The position numbers and the translations under genes are program-made. From Vibrio zhugei (lineage in GTDB: Bacteria > Pseudomonadota > Gammaproteobacteria > Enterobacterales > Vibrionaceae): DNA of 64,000 nt. Position 1 is the first letter of the stretch, and the number at the start of each line of letters is the position of its first letter. Below, one piece after another: positions 1-9,405 of this stretch. The notes under the pieces are model-generated. The model did no database searches, was not told the DNA's origin, and was given only the letters and a program-made list of their open reading frames with translations. Location of the stretch: contig NZ_CP033078.1 of assembly GCF_003716875.1 (NCBI RefSeq), positions 2,480,001 through 2,544,000 of the forward strand. Direction: 5' to 3'.

Positions 1-599
1 CAATGATGACCACTGTCATAATCCACTTCTTTAGAAAACACAACCTCAGTCAGTTTCTTATTGTCATTAAAACGCCAAATGTTGACACCATATAACTTAT
101 CATCGTTGATTTTCGTGATAAAAATAAAGTCATTGGCATCGCGAGCCCACACCCCGCTGCGCACCGATAATATTTTACCGCCAGACGTTTCAAACGCTCG
201 CATGTCACGCGCTAATTTTTGCGCTTGAGGCGCGCCCCATTCGCCCAATAAAGTAATGAGCAACATCAATGGAATCGCGGTTTTTAACACTGACAAACCA
301 ATTTGTAGCTTTGAATAGCCGGCCGCTTGCATGACAACCAGTTCAGAACTTGACGCCAACATGCCCAACCCAATCAATGCGCCCAGTAAGGCCGCGAGTG
401 GAAAGAACATTTCAATATCGCGTGGAATACTCAAAATCACAAAGTACAGCGCATGTAAAAGGTCGTACGTCCCTTTACCGACTTTGCGTAGCTGATCAAC
501 ATACTTAATGATGCCCGACAACCCAACAAAGGTCACCAGCACTAACGCTGATGTAGAGATGATGGTTCGACCAATATAAAAGTCTAAAATCTTAAACAT
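1..599 (-). CDS. lptG: LptG, LPS export permease (3' part outside window)
   Basis: Inner-membrane subunit of the LptB2FG ABC transporter, which extracts lipopolysaccharide from the inner membrane and passes it to the LptC/LptA bridge. The ATG is at 599-597 on the minus strand, and the reading frame stays open to the window edge, so only the N-terminal part (about 199 residues) is visible. It starts with a basic, hydrophobic segment typical of the first membrane helix of YjgP/YjgQ permeases, followed by further hydrophobic helices and the beginning of the periplasmic domain. It lies 3 bp downstream of lptF, as in the usual lptFG operon, and translation is probably coupled. The call rests on homology as I recognise it plus the lptF neighbour. 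The missing C-terminal half cannot be judged. Confidence 0.93.
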   Translation of the reverse strand, partial: MFKILDFYIGRTIISTSALVLVTFVGLSGIIKYVDQLRKVGKGTYDLLHALYFVILSIPRDIEMFFPLAALLGALIGLGMLASSSELVVMQAAGYSKLQIGLSVLKTAIPLMLLITLLGEWGAPQAQKLARDMRAFETSGGKILSVRSGVWARDANDFIFITKINDDKLYGVNIWRFNDNKKLTEVVFSKEVDYDSGHH

Positions 600-602
600 G
601 AC

Positions 603-1703
603 TTACGCCACCTTTCTCTTTCTGAATTTATCTTTGAATTTTCTGACCGCGACACTATCTAGCGAGTTAATCGCCAAGGCGGCAAGCAACAGTAATCCAT
701 TGATTGGCCACATGCCTAATGCGGTCGGAATCGAACCATCTTCAATGGCGGACTTCGTGGCACTGATCGCAAGGAAATAAGCCAAATAAATTAAAATCGC
801 AGGTCCCATTTTAGCAAAGCGACCTTGACGTGGATTGACCGCCGACAGCGGGACCACCAGCATCGTGAGCAGTGGAATACACACCACCAGTGAAATACGC
901 CACTGCAATTCCGCTTGCGCTTTCGGGTGCGCATTATGCAATAGCTGTAGTGTTGGAATCGCTTCCCAATCGCGGTCTTCGTGCTTGACCTTTCTTTGCC
1001 CAATTAAGCCCTGATATTGATCGAAGGTCGTGATCATATAATTCACGCGTGTCGGCACCCCTTCATAGCGTGTCCCATTATGCATGGAGATCACTTGGCG
1101 ACCATCACTCAAATCTTTGACTTCGCCAGAATCGGAAAACATCACACTGGGCATCACCGAATCTTTAGGCGTCAATTGGGCGACAAACACGTTGGATAAC
1201 TTATGGTTATTGATATCATCGATAAACACCACCGATGAGCCATCTGGAGAGCGCTGAAATTGCCCTTTTTGCAATAAATCAACGCTGTTTTCTGATGACA
1301 GCTTTTCCATTAACTGCGCGACTTTATCTTGGCCCCATGGCGACAACCAAAACGAGTTAAACGCCGCCACACCAGACGTGATCAGAGCCAGTGCTAGGGC
1401 GGCCTGAATTAAAAATTTATTACCAATGCCCGTTGCATTCATTACGGTAATTTCACTTTCTGCGTACAAACGCCCGAAGGTGAGCAAGATACCAATATAC
1501 AAACTCAACGGTAGCATGAGTAATCCCATCGCAGGCATGTTCAACCCCACGATAGACAAAATCATTCGTGCAGGAATCTCACCATCAGAAGCTTCCGCTA
1601 AAACACGAATAAACTTCTGGCTCAGAAATACTAGAAAGAGCACAAAAAAGATGGCTAGCTGACTCTTTAATGCCTCTCTGATCAAATATCGGACAATAAT
1701 CAC
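603..1703 (-). CDS. lptF: LptF, LPS export permease
   Basis: Partner of LptG in the LptB2FG lipopolysaccharide extractor of the inner membrane. The 366 residues match the usual LptF size. Hydrophobic helices occupy about residues 13-30, 50-75 and 98-120. A soluble beta-jellyroll-like periplasmic region follows, and then more helices at about 275-345 before a basic tail. The start is GTG at 1703, giving MIIVRYLIREAL, which resembles other LptF N termini. The gene is divergent from pepA, a classical arrangement (lptFG / pepA-holC-valS) in enteric bacteria and vibrios. The ATPase partner lptB is also in this window, in a separate operon at 26742. Confidence 0.95.
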   Translation of the reverse strand: MIIVRYLIREALKSQLAIFFVLFLVFLSQKFIRVLAEASDGEIPARMILSIVGLNMPAMGLLMLPLSLYIGILLTFGRLYAESEITVMNATGIGNKFLIQAALALALITSGVAAFNSFWLSPWGQDKVAQLMEKLSSENSVDLLQKGQFQRSPDGSSVVFIDDINNHKLSNVFVAQLTPKDSVMPSVMFSDSGEVKDLSDGRQVISMHNGTRYEGVPTRVNYMITTFDQYQGLIGQRKVKHEDRDWEAIPTLQLLHNAHPKAQAELQWRISLVVCIPLLTMLVVPLSAVNPRQGRFAKMGPAILIYLAYFLAISATKSAIEDGSIPTALGMWPINGLLLLAALAINSLDSVAVRKFKDKFRKRKVA

Positions 1704-1894
1704 GCTGAAATTACCTATACAAAACTTGTTTTTTTAGTTGAATCACTATAATTTCTCGTTGAACCTTTTATTTTCGAAATTTTAGCTAAGTGTTAGCATT
1801 CTACATTAAAAGGTAGAACCTTATAAGGATCCAATAAGTAAGAGTTCATTATCTAACATTTAGTTCTATTTGTCTTTAGGATGTAGGAGTACGC

Positions 1895-3403
1895 ATGGAG
1901 TTCAGTGTAAAAAGTGGCAGCCCAGAGAAGCAGCGTAGCGCATGTATCGTCGTCGGTGTCTTTGAACCGCGCCGTCTTTCTCCAGTGGCAGAACAACTCG
2001 ATAAGATCAGTGATGGCTATTTAAGCTCACTACTACGTCGCGGTGATTTAGAGGGTAAACCAGGCCAGATGCTACTTTTGCATCAAGTTCCTGGCGTACT
2101 GTCTGAGCGCGTATTGCTTGTTGGTTGTGGTAAAGAACGCGAACTGGGTGAGCGCCAGTATAAAGAAATTATTCAAAAAACCATTAGTAATCTTAATGAA
2201 ACCGGCTCGATGGAAGCGGTCTGCTTTTTAACAGAACTTCATGTTAAAGGCCGCGACACGTACTGGAAAGTTCGTCAAGCCGTGGAAGCAACACAAGACA
2301 GCTTGTACACATTTGATCAGTTCAAATCGGTCAAGCCAGAAACTCGTCGTCCATTACGCAAGCTGGTGTTTAATGTACCCACACGCCGCGAATTGACGCT
2401 CGGGGAAAAAGCGATTAATCATGGTCTTTCGATCGCATCAGGCGTTCGAGCATGTAAAGACCTTGGTAATATGCCACCCAATATTGCCACTCCGGCTTAT
2501 CTGGCTTCACAAGCACGTCGCCTTGCGGACGACTACTCAACCGTTTCAACCAAAATCATTGGTGAAGAAGAAATGGATAAGTTGGGCATGTACTCTTACC
2601 TCGCAGTCGGTCGCGGTTCGAAAAACGAATCGATGATGTCCGTGATTGAGTACAAAGGTAATCCCAACTCAGAAGCCAATCCAATTGTCTTAGTTGGTAA
2701 AGGCCTGACGTTTGACTCAGGCGGTATTTCATTGAAGCCAGGCGCGAATATGGATGAAATGAAATACGACATGTGTGGCGCGGCCTCTGTATTTGGTGCC
2801 ATGAAAGCCTTGGCCGAAATGAACCTACCCATCAATGTCGTGGGCATTTTAGCTGGCTGTGAAAATATGCCAGGAAACGACGCCTATCGTCCAGGTGACA
2901 TCCTTACCACTATGTCTGGTCAAACTGTCGAAGTCTTAAATACTGATGCTGAAGGCCGCTTGGTATTATGTGATGCTTTAACGTACGTTGAACGCTTTGA
3001 ACCCGATTGCGTGGTTGATGTTGCAACATTGACGGGAGCGTGTGTCGTCGCTTTAGGACACCACATCAGTGGCGTTGTCGCGAACCACAACCCATTAGCT
3101 CACGAGTTGGTGAATGCATCAGAGCAAGCCAGTGACCGTGCATGGCGATTACCGATGACCGATGAGTACCATGAGCAATTGAAAAGTCCGTTTGCTGACA
3201 TGGCCAACATCGGTGGTAGCCCAGGTGGTGCCATTACGGCTGGTTGCTTCTTGTCTAAGTTTACTAAAAAGTATAATTGGGCACATATTGATATTGCAGG
3301 TACCGCATGGAAATCTGGCGCGGCAAAAGGCTCGACTGGGCGCCCTGTCTCAATGCTGGTCCAGTTCTTACTCAATCGAAGTGGCCTAGACACTGAGGAA
3401 TAA
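1895..3403 (+). CDS. pepA: Leucyl aminopeptidase PepA
   Basis: Hexameric cytosolic M17 metallo-aminopeptidase. In E. coli it is also a DNA-binding accessory protein for Xer recombination and for carAB control. The length of 502 residues is normal. The N-terminal DNA-binding/regulatory domain covers about residues 1-160, and the catalytic domain follows. The family signature NTDAEGRL lies near residues 349-356, and a [11 protein letters not shown] metal-ligand segment lies near 268-278. The start is fixed by a good Shine-Dalgarno (TAGGAG, 1884-1889) just ahead of the ATG. The 191 bp upstream, shared with lptF, contains a TATAAT hexamer at 1747-1752 but no convincing -35, so I do not assign a promoter. 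A terminator separates it from holC. Confidence 0.97.
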   Translation: MEFSVKSGSPEKQRSACIVVGVFEPRRLSPVAEQLDKISDGYLSSLLRRGDLEGKPGQMLLLHQVPGVLSERVLLVGCGKERELGERQYKEIIQKTISNLNETGSMEAVCFLTELHVKGRDTYWKVRQAVEATQDSLYTFDQFKSVKPETRRPLRKLVFNVPTRRELTLGEKAINHGLSIASGVRACKDLGNMPPNIATPAYLASQARRLADDYSTVSTKIIGEEEMDKLGMYSYLAVGRGSKNESMMSVIEYKGNPNSEANPIVLVGKGLTFDSGGISLKPGANMDEMKYDMCGAASVFGAMKALAEMNLPINVVGILAGCENMPGNDAYRPGDILTTMSGQTVEVLNTDAEGRLVLCDALTYVERFEPDCVVDVATLTGACVVALGHHISGVVANHNPLAHELVNASEQASDRAWRLPMTDEYHEQLKSPFADMANIGGSPGGAITAGCFLSKFTKKYNWAHIDIAGTAWKSGAAKGSTGRPVSMLVQFLLNRSGLDTEE

Positions 3404-3410
3404 CAACCTC

Positions 3411-3438
3411 AAAAAAAGGGCCTCAGGGTCCTTTTTTA
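3411..3438 (+). terminator. Rho-independent terminator after pepA
   Basis: A short A/G-rich arm pairs with a C/T-rich arm around a small loop and runs into six to seven T residues, 8 bp after the pepA stop. The stem includes several A:T pairs, so it is only moderately stable and some readthrough into holC-valS is likely. Confidence 0.65.
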
Positions 3439-3466
3439 TTTTCTTCTATCGACGTAAGGGTAAGCT

Positions 3467-3916
3467 ATGGCAACCGCGACATTCTATATCGTCAAGGCTG
3501 ACAGTCCACAAGCCAATAAGGCGGGGTTTGAAGAGTATGTGTTATTTCTCATCCGTCACTTTGTCAAACAAGGCGCGAAAGTGTATCTGCAATGTAATGA
3601 CCAAGCTCATGCTGAAGAATTTGCTGAACACTTATGGCAAGCCGAACCCGACGCATTTATTGGACATAACCTCGTTGGTGAAGGACCCCGATATGGCACC
3701 CATGTCGAAATTGGCCACCCTGGCGTACGCGCCTCTTTTCATCGACAATTGGCAATAAATCTGGCGGATAATCAGACAACCTTTGCGCAAAACTTAACGG
3801 AAGTGATAGACTTCGTACATTGCGAAGAAAATGCTAAACAGCGAGCTCGAGCGCGGTATAAACGCTATCGCCAAGCAGGGTATCAACTGCAAACTATCGA
3901 GATTCAATACCCTTAG
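3467..3916 (+). CDS. holC: DNA polymerase III chi subunit
   Basis: Accessory subunit of the clamp loader that binds SSB and, through psi (HolD), links SSB-coated lagging-strand DNA to the gamma/tau complex. At 149 residues it has the expected size. The N terminus MATATFYIVK and the central VGEGPRYGTHVEIG segment resemble HolC of other gammaproteobacteria. The C terminus is rich in basic residues (KQRARARYKRYRQ, about 124-136). It sits between pepA and valS, the conserved pepA-holC-valS order. A 91-bp gap precedes valS with no obvious terminator, so the two are probably co-transcribed. Confidence 0.93.
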   Translation: MATATFYIVKADSPQANKAGFEEYVLFLIRHFVKQGAKVYLQCNDQAHAEEFAEHLWQAEPDAFIGHNLVGEGPRYGTHVEIGHPGVRASFHRQLAINLADNQTTFAQNLTEVIDFVHCEENAKQRARARYKRYRQAGYQLQTIEIQYP

Positions 3917-4007
3917 TTGTTCCTCCTTTATAGTTAAGCTCTTTACCACGAGAGTTCACTTATAAAGACGAACTGATTAACCATTTACGTATCCATTTAA
4001 GAGCACT

Positions 4008-6869
4008 ATGGAAAAGACATATAACCCAACATCTATCGAACAAGGTCTGTATCAGACTTGGGAAGAGCAAGGCTATTTTAAGCCTCACGGCGACACATCG
4101 AAACCCGCTTATAGCATTGTCATCCCGCCGCCGAACGTCACGGGTAGCCTGCATATGGGTCACGCTTTCCAAGATACCATCATGGATACATTGACACGCT
4201 GCCAACGTATGAAAGGGAATAATACCCTATGGCAAGTCGGAACGGACCATGCTGGTATCGCAACGCAAATGGTCGTCGAGCGTAAAATTGCCGCGGAAGA
4301 AGGCAAAACCAAAAATGATTATGGTCGCGATGCCTTTATCGATAAAATTTGGGAATGGAAAAACGAGTCAGGCGGTAATATCACACGCCAACTACGTCGT
4401 CTTGGTGCGTCTGTCGATTGGGATCGTGAACGCTTTACCATGGATGAAGGCTTCTCCAACGCCGTGAAAGAGGTGTTTGTACGTCTTTATAAAGAAGATT
4501 TACTGTATCGTGGTAAGCGTCTCGTTAACTGGGATCCAAAGCTACACACCGCGATTTCTGATCTTGAAGTGGAAAACATTGATAAGAAAGGCCATATGTG
4601 GCACTTCCGTTATCCACTGGCCGATGGCGTCACTACGGCTGATGGTCACGATCATATTGTGGTCGCGACAACCCGCCCTGAGACTGTTTTAGGTGATACT
4701 GGTGTCGCAGTAAACCCAGAAGATCCTCGTTATAAAGATTTGATTGGCAAATTTGTGCGTTTGCCACTGGTTGATCGCTTAATCCCGATTGTCGGTGATG
4801 AGCATGCGGATATGGAAAAAGGCACAGGGTGTGTGAAAATTACCCCTGCCCATGATTTTAATGACTATGAAGTAGGTAAACGTCATAGCCTACCAATGAT
4901 CAACATCCTGACAATGGATGCCCATATTTTGCCAAGCGCCGAAGTGTACACCACGAAAGGTGAGCCAAGTACAGCGTATGCAACGGATATTCCAGAACAA
5001 TTCCAAGGGTTAGAGCGATTTGCCGCCCGTAAAGCCATTGTTGCAGAACTCGAACAATTGGGTCTCTTGGTAGAGGTGAAAGATCATGACCTCACTGTCC
5101 CATATGGTGACCGTGGTGGCGTGGTGATTGAGCCTATGCTGACCGACCAATGGTATGTCCGTACTGCTCCTCTCGCTGAACCTGCGATTAAAGCGGTTAA
5201 AGATGGCGACATTCAATTCGTTCCACAACAGTACGAAAACATGTACTTCTCTTGGATGAACGAACTGCAAGATTGGTGTATCTCTCGTCAGCTTTGGTGG
5301 GGTCATCGCATTCCTGCTTGGTATGATGAGCAAGGTAATGTTTATGTCGGCCGTGATGAAGACGAAGTGCGTGCAGAAAACGGTTTAGCGGCTGATGTTG
5401 TGCTGTCACAAGACGATGACGTCCTTGATACCTGGTTCTCATCCGCGCTATGGACGTTCGGCACACAAGGTTGGCCAGAAAAAACGCCTGATCTTGCAAC
5501 GTTCCACCCAACCGATGTTCTCGTCACTGGCTTTGACATCATCTTCTTCTGGGTTGCACGCATGATCATGATGACCATGCACTTCATCAAAGATGACGAG
5601 AATAAACCGCAAGTTCCGTTCAAAACCATTTATGTGACCGGCCTTATTCGCGATGAAAATGGCGATAAAATGTCGAAATCAAAAGGTAACGTACTTGATC
5701 CTATCGATATGATCGATGGTATTGATCTTGAAGCCTTAGTAGAAAAGCGTACTGGCAACATGATGCAGCCACAGCTTGCTAAGAAGATTGAAAAAACCAC
5801 ACGTAAAGCTTACGAAAACGGAATTGAAGCTTACGGTACCGACGCCTTGCGCTTTACGCTTGCGGCGATGGCCTCAACCGGTCGCGATATCAACTGGGAT
5901 ATGAAGCGTCTTGAAGGTTACCGTAACTTCTGTAATAAGCTGTGGAACGCGAGCCGTTACGTACTCATGAATACTCAAGAGCACGATTGTGGTTTTGCTG
6001 CCGGTGCCGAGCTGGAATATTCGTTAGCGGATAAATGGATCGAATCTCAATTTGAGTTGACGGCCAAAGCATTCAACAACCATATTGATAATTTCCGTTT
6101 AGATATGGCGGCCAATACACTGTATGAATTCATTTGGAACCAATTCTGTGACTGGTACTTAGAGCTGACTAAACCCGTTCTATGGAAAGGAACCGAGTCA
6201 CAGCAACGCGCGACACGTCGTACGCTGATTACAGTATTAGAAAAAACCTTACGTCTTGCTCACCCTGTGATTCCTTACATCACAGAGACAATTTGGCAAA
6301 GTGTTAAGCCACTGGTTGACGGCATTTCTGGCGATACCATCATGCTGCAAGCCTTGCCACAGTATGATGAAAATAATGTTCACCAAGAAGCCTTGGACGA
6401 TATTGAATGGGTAAAAGCGTTTATTACCAGTATCCGTAACTTACGCGCGGAATACGACATCAACCCAGGTAAACCGTTGGAAGTGATGTTAAAAGCGGCC
6501 AATGAGACCGACGCCAATCGCTTAGAGACGTGCAAACCGGTACTGATGTCACTGGCTAAACTAGAAAGTGTACGCATTATCACTGATGCCGACACACTTC
6601 CCGCTTGTGCGACGGCACTGGTTGCTCAATCTGAGTTAATGATTCCAATGGCTGGCTTGATTGATAAAGAGGCAGAACTTGACCGTTTATCGAAAGAGAT
6701 CAGCAAAACTCAAGGTGAAATTAAGCGCATTGAAGGCAAGTTAAATAACGAAGGCTTCGTTGCGAAAGCGCCGGAAGCGGTTGTCGCCAAAGAACGTGAG
6801 AAGCTTGAAGGTTACCAAGCAACCTTGGTTAAACTGGAAGAGCAAAAAGTGACCATCGCTAACCTATAA
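4008..6869 (+). CDS. valS: Valyl-tRNA synthetase
   Basis: Class I aminoacyl-tRNA synthetase that charges tRNA-Val and hydrolyses mis-activated threonine in an editing domain. The HIGH-type motif appears as HMGH at residues 49-52, following PPPNVTGSL. The KMSKS loop is at about 554-558, and the inserted CP1 editing domain lies between them, with the TTRPET segment near residue 223. An anticodon-binding domain and a C-terminal coiled coil (about 880-950, alternating charged and hydrophobic residues) complete the usual 950-residue architecture. The ATG is preceded by AAGAG at a suitable distance. The gene ends the pepA-holC-valS cluster and is followed by a strong hairpin terminator. Confidence 0.98.
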   Translation: MEKTYNPTSIEQGLYQTWEEQGYFKPHGDTSKPAYSIVIPPPNVTGSLHMGHAFQDTIMDTLTRCQRMKGNNTLWQVGTDHAGIATQMVVERKIAAEEGKTKNDYGRDAFIDKIWEWKNESGGNITRQLRRLGASVDWDRERFTMDEGFSNAVKEVFVRLYKEDLLYRGKRLVNWDPKLHTAISDLEVENIDKKGHMWHFRYPLADGVTTADGHDHIVVATTRPETVLGDTGVAVNPEDPRYKDLIGKFVRLPLVDRLIPIVGDEHADMEKGTGCVKITPAHDFNDYEVGKRHSLPMINILTMDAHILPSAEVYTTKGEPSTAYATDIPEQFQGLERFAARKAIVAELEQLGLLVEVKDHDLTVPYGDRGGVVIEPMLTDQWYVRTAPLAEPAIKAVKDGDIQFVPQQYENMYFSWMNELQDWCISRQLWWGHRIPAWYDEQGNVYVGRDEDEVRAENGLAADVVLSQDDDVLDTWFSSALWTFGTQGWPEKTPDLATFHPTDVLVTGFDIIFFWVARMIMMTMHFIKDDENKPQVPFKTIYVTGLIRDENGDKMSKSKGNVLDPIDMIDGIDLEALVEKRTGNMMQPQLAKKIEKTTRKAYENGIEAYGTDALRFTLAAMASTGRDINWDMKRLEGYRNFCNKLWNASRYVLMNTQEHDCGFAAGAELEYSLADKWIESQFELTAKAFNNHIDNFRLDMAANTLYEFIWNQFCDWYLELTKPVLWKGTESQQRATRRTLITVLEKTLRLAHPVIPYITETIWQSVKPLVDGISGDTIMLQALPQYDENNVHQEALDDIEWVKAFITSIRNLRAEYDINPGKPLEVMLKAANETDANRLETCKPVLMSLAKLESVRIITDADTLPACATALVAQSELMIPMAGLIDKEAELDRLSKEISKTQGEIKRIEGKLNNEGFVAKAPEAVVAKEREKLEGYQATLVKLEEQKVTIANL

Positions 6870-6891
6870 GTTGATGATGGTGTGTATAAGC

Positions 6892-6921
6892 AAAAAGCAG
6901 CGCTCAGGCGCTGCTTTTTTT
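6892..6921. terminator. Bidirectional terminator between valS and rluA
   Basis: A perfect GC-rich stem (AAGCAGCGC / GCGCTGCTT) with a TCAG loop has an A run on the left and a T run on the right. It can terminate valS (plus) and rluA (minus), which converge here. Confidence 0.85.
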
Positions 6922-6950
6922 ATGATGATTCTACTGACTCATTGTCTCTT

Positions 6951-7685
6951 TTAGCACTTGGGCAACATTTTATAATCCGGTAATTCAGCGCTTGGCGTAA
7001 AATGTTCAAAGATACAGGCACTCGCTTGGGGATAGAAGTCACACGGGACAAATAATGATTCAAGTTGCTGCGATGCAGGATGATAATAACTGAGTTCCGC
7101 TGCATGGAGCTGCAAGCGATCACTCCATGCGAAGGCGTCAGCATGAGCATAAAACTCGTCCCCCACGATAGGATGACCAATCACCTGCATGTGCACACGG
7201 ATCTGATGAGAACGTCCGGTAACTGGGAGTAGACGAACCACACTGGTGTGCTCTTCATATTCCACAACCTGATAATGAGTCAATGACGGTTTACCGTGCT
7301 CTTCACACACCTTCTGCCGCGGACGATTGGGCCAGTCACAAATCAGTGGGCGGTCCACTTCACCTTGTTGCGGTGGATGTCCCCATACTCGGGCATAATA
7401 AATTTTATGCGTCAGGCGATATTGAAATTGTTTCTTTAATGCGGATTCGCTCGCTTTGTCTTTGGCAAGTAGCATCAATCCAGACGTTGCCATATCCAAA
7501 CGATGAATCACCTGAATGTCAGGATCACGCTCGACAACACGACTCCACATACTGTCGTAATGCTCCGGCAAGCGACCGGGGACTGAAAGTAACCCTGCAG
7601 GCTTATTTACTGCTAAGAGGTTGTCGTCTTCATACACCACTTCGATCCAAGGTTCGGTCGGCGGTGTGTACTCTGTCATTGCCAT
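6951..7685 (-). CDS. rluA: Dual-specificity 23S rRNA/tRNA pseudouridine synthase RluA
   Basis: Converts U746 of 23S rRNA and U32 of several tRNAs to pseudouridine in E. coli; the same targets are inferred here. The catalytic motif HRLDMATSG places the active aspartate at residue 64, the same position as in E. coli RluA. Other family blocks are NKPAGLLSVPGR (about 27-38), WPNRPRQKVCEEHGK and ITGRSHQIRVHM-like PVTGRSHQIRVHM. At 244 residues it is longer than E. coli RluA, through extra C-terminal residues. Two in-frame ATGs lie at 7685 and 7679, and either could be used. It is separated from rapA, its common neighbour, by a transporter gene on the other strand. Confidence 0.93.
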   Translation of the reverse strand: MAMTEYTPPTEPWIEVVYEDDNLLAVNKPAGLLSVPGRLPEHYDSMWSRVVERDPDIQVIHRLDMATSGLMLLAKDKASESALKKQFQYRLTHKIYYARVWGHPPQQGEVDRPLICDWPNRPRQKVCEEHGKPSLTHYQVVEYEEHTSVVRLLPVTGRSHQIRVHMQVIGHPIVGDEFYAHADAFAWSDRLQLHAAELSYYHPASQQLESLFVPCDFYPQASACIFEHFTPSAELPDYKMLPKC

Positions 7686-8026
7686 GCGCTGCTCTATTCC
7701 GCTAAAAACGCCGCATTATATACGTAAGCGCATGGCTTCGCAGTAGCCAATTCTCTCCGCGTTCATCATTCCTCGAACAACGGCCACGATGTTCAAGTGC
7801 GTCCCATGCTCAACTCTGTCTTTATCTAAGTCATACAACACGCCACGTCTTAACCAACAACGGTTTTAATAGGGGTAAACACTAAAAAAGTAAAAATATC
7901 TGTCCATAAATGTAAATAAAATTTGACATAAAAACTAATGCATATAATGATCAATAATATTGACAAAATAAGAAACCTCTAAAGGTTCATTTTTGAATGT
8001 ATTTCAGCACAACACAAGGACGTACT
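7686..8026. other. Intergenic region between rluA and the NRAMP gene
   Basis: The 341-bp divergent region has no gene I can support. The right half is AT-rich. It holds a TTGACA at 7923-7928 and TATAAT at 7943-7948, but their 14-bp spacing is short for a sigma-70 promoter. Next comes a 13-bp perfect palindrome, TCAATAaTATTGA (7951-7963), and then a small AACCT/AGGTT inverted repeat (7973-7986). No known Mn or Mg riboswitch pattern was recognised. Confidence 0.5.
7715..7743 (-). promoter_or_regulatory. Candidate sigma-70 promoter of rluA
   Basis: Read on the minus strand, a perfect TATAAT lies at 7720-7715, about 30 bp upstream of the start codon. The matching -35 (CTGCGA at 7743-7738, 17-bp spacer) is weak. 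Supported by the -10 and position only. Confidence 0.4.
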
Positions 8027-9304
8027 ATGGACAGCGCCGTATCAGTATCACGCTCCCCTCAGAGAGGGATCGGTCAATCAATTCAATCATTAGGGCCGGG
8101 TATTATGGCCGCTGCCGCTGCGGTCGGAGGCTCTCACCTAGTGGCATCAACAAAAGCGGGGGCGATTTACGGCTGGCACCTTGCGGCGCTTATTCTGCTC
8201 GTGAACCTTTTTAAATACCCTTTTTTCCGAGCAGGCGTTCAATATACCGTTGGGACAGGAAAAAGCTTGGTGGAAGGCTATGCCAACTTAGGTAAACCGT
8301 ATTTATATGCCTTTTTCGCACTGTGCTCGATCTCGGCAGTGATCAATACGGCGGCGCTATTGTTATTTAGTGCCAGCTTGCTGAGCTACTTCATTCCATT
8401 TCAATTATCGATTGGCCTATTAAGTGTCCTCGTTCTCACGACCTGCTTGGTCATTTTATTCGCGGGACAATACAAAGCGTTAGACGGACTGTCCAAACTG
8501 ATTATGGCCGTGTTAACGCTCAGTACATTGGTGGCTGTCGCCATTGCCGCGGGAGGATCCAGCGCAGTGGTACACACGGTAGAAACGCCCTCTCCATGGC
8601 AACTGGCCGCCATAGGATTTATCGTGGTAACAATGGGCTGGATGCCTGCCCCTATTGAGATCTCCAGCTTGAGTTCAATGTGGTTAAAAACCCAAAATGA
8701 ACACATGGACGTGACACCGAAATCGGCATTGTTTGATTTTAATATCGGCTATATCACGACCGCACTGCTTGCCGTTGTCTTTCTCGCTTTAGGGGCACTC
8801 GTGCTCAATGGAACAGGCACCGAAATCGCCCAATCCGGCACCGGATTCACCCACCAGTTGATCGGCTTGTATGCTTCAACCATTGGAGAATGGTCACGCT
8901 ACTTAATTGCCGTGATTGCGTTCTTCTGTATTTTTGGCAGCACCATTACTGTCATTGATGGCTACTCACGTGTGCTAGCCGAATCGGTACGTTTATTTAA
9001 AAAGAATCCACAACACATCAGCGCGGAACGCTACTTCAAACCATGGATGGCGGTGGTCTCTACTTTAGCTCTAGGTATTATCCTATTTTGGACGTCCGCC
9101 TTACTTCCAATGTTAAACTTCGCGATGATTATGGCGTTTATCACCACTCCCTTCTTTGCTTTGCTGAATTACATTCTTGTGACCCGCACACCGCTCCCCA
9201 AAGCACTCACCATGGGCGTAAAACTTAAATCGCTCGCAATTATCGGTTTGATTTATCTATTTGGGTTTCTGGCACTGTTCATTTGGTGGAAGTGGTTGAT
9301 GTAA
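8027..9304 (+). CDS. NRAMP-family transporter with non-canonical substrate motifs
   Basis: Polytopic inner-membrane protein of the NRAMP/MntH superfamily, 425 residues with about 11 hydrophobic helices. The start at 8027 is preferred over an in-frame ATG at 7997 because AAGGA (8016-8020) sits 6 bp before it. The fold is recognisable from the GPGIMAAAAAV first helix and the following KAGAIYGWHL block. Classical MntH proteins carry DPGN in helix 1 and MPH in helix 6. Here the aligned residues are GGSH (about 34-37) and MPA (about 206-208). The conserved metal-binding Asp and Asn are therefore absent, while the helix-6 Met is kept. The substrate is likely not ordinary Mn2+ handled in the MntH manner. 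It is a single gene between rluA and rapA with its own upstream region; function unknown beyond transport. Confidence 0.85.
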   Translation: MDSAVSVSRSPQRGIGQSIQSLGPGIMAAAAAVGGSHLVASTKAGAIYGWHLAALILLVNLFKYPFFRAGVQYTVGTGKSLVEGYANLGKPYLYAFFALCSISAVINTAALLLFSASLLSYFIPFQLSIGLLSVLVLTTCLVILFAGQYKALDGLSKLIMAVLTLSTLVAVAIAAGGSSAVVHTVETPSPWQLAAIGFIVVTMGWMPAPIEISSLSSMWLKTQNEHMDVTPKSALFDFNIGYITTALLAVVFLALGALVLNGTGTEIAQSGTGFTHQLIGLYASTIGEWSRYLIAVIAFFCIFGSTITVIDGYSRVLAESVRLFKKNPQHISAERYFKPWMAVVSTLALGIILFWTSALLPMLNFAMIMAFITTPFFALLNYILVTRTPLPKALTMGVKLKSLAIIGLIYLFGFLALFIWWKWLM

Positions 9305-9349
9305 ATATCACGCTTTACCGTGATGAAAAAACCAATAAAGCGTGCAAAA

Positions 9350-9380
9350 AAAAAGCCTTCATTCAAATGAAGGCTTTTTC
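9350..9380. terminator. Bidirectional terminator between the NRAMP gene and rapA
   Basis: A 14-bp perfect inverted repeat (AAAAAGCCTTCATT and its complement, loop CAA) is flanked by an A run and a T run, midway between two convergent genes. It should stop transcription in both directions. Confidence 0.88.
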
Positions 9381-9405
9381 TATCAAGTCATCACCACTGA
9401 CGAAC

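Noticed and set aside
1720..1760. Sigma-70 promoter for pepA (TATAAT at 1747)
   Set aside because: The only -35 candidate (TTGTTT) is 15 bp away and the leader would be long; insufficient to call.
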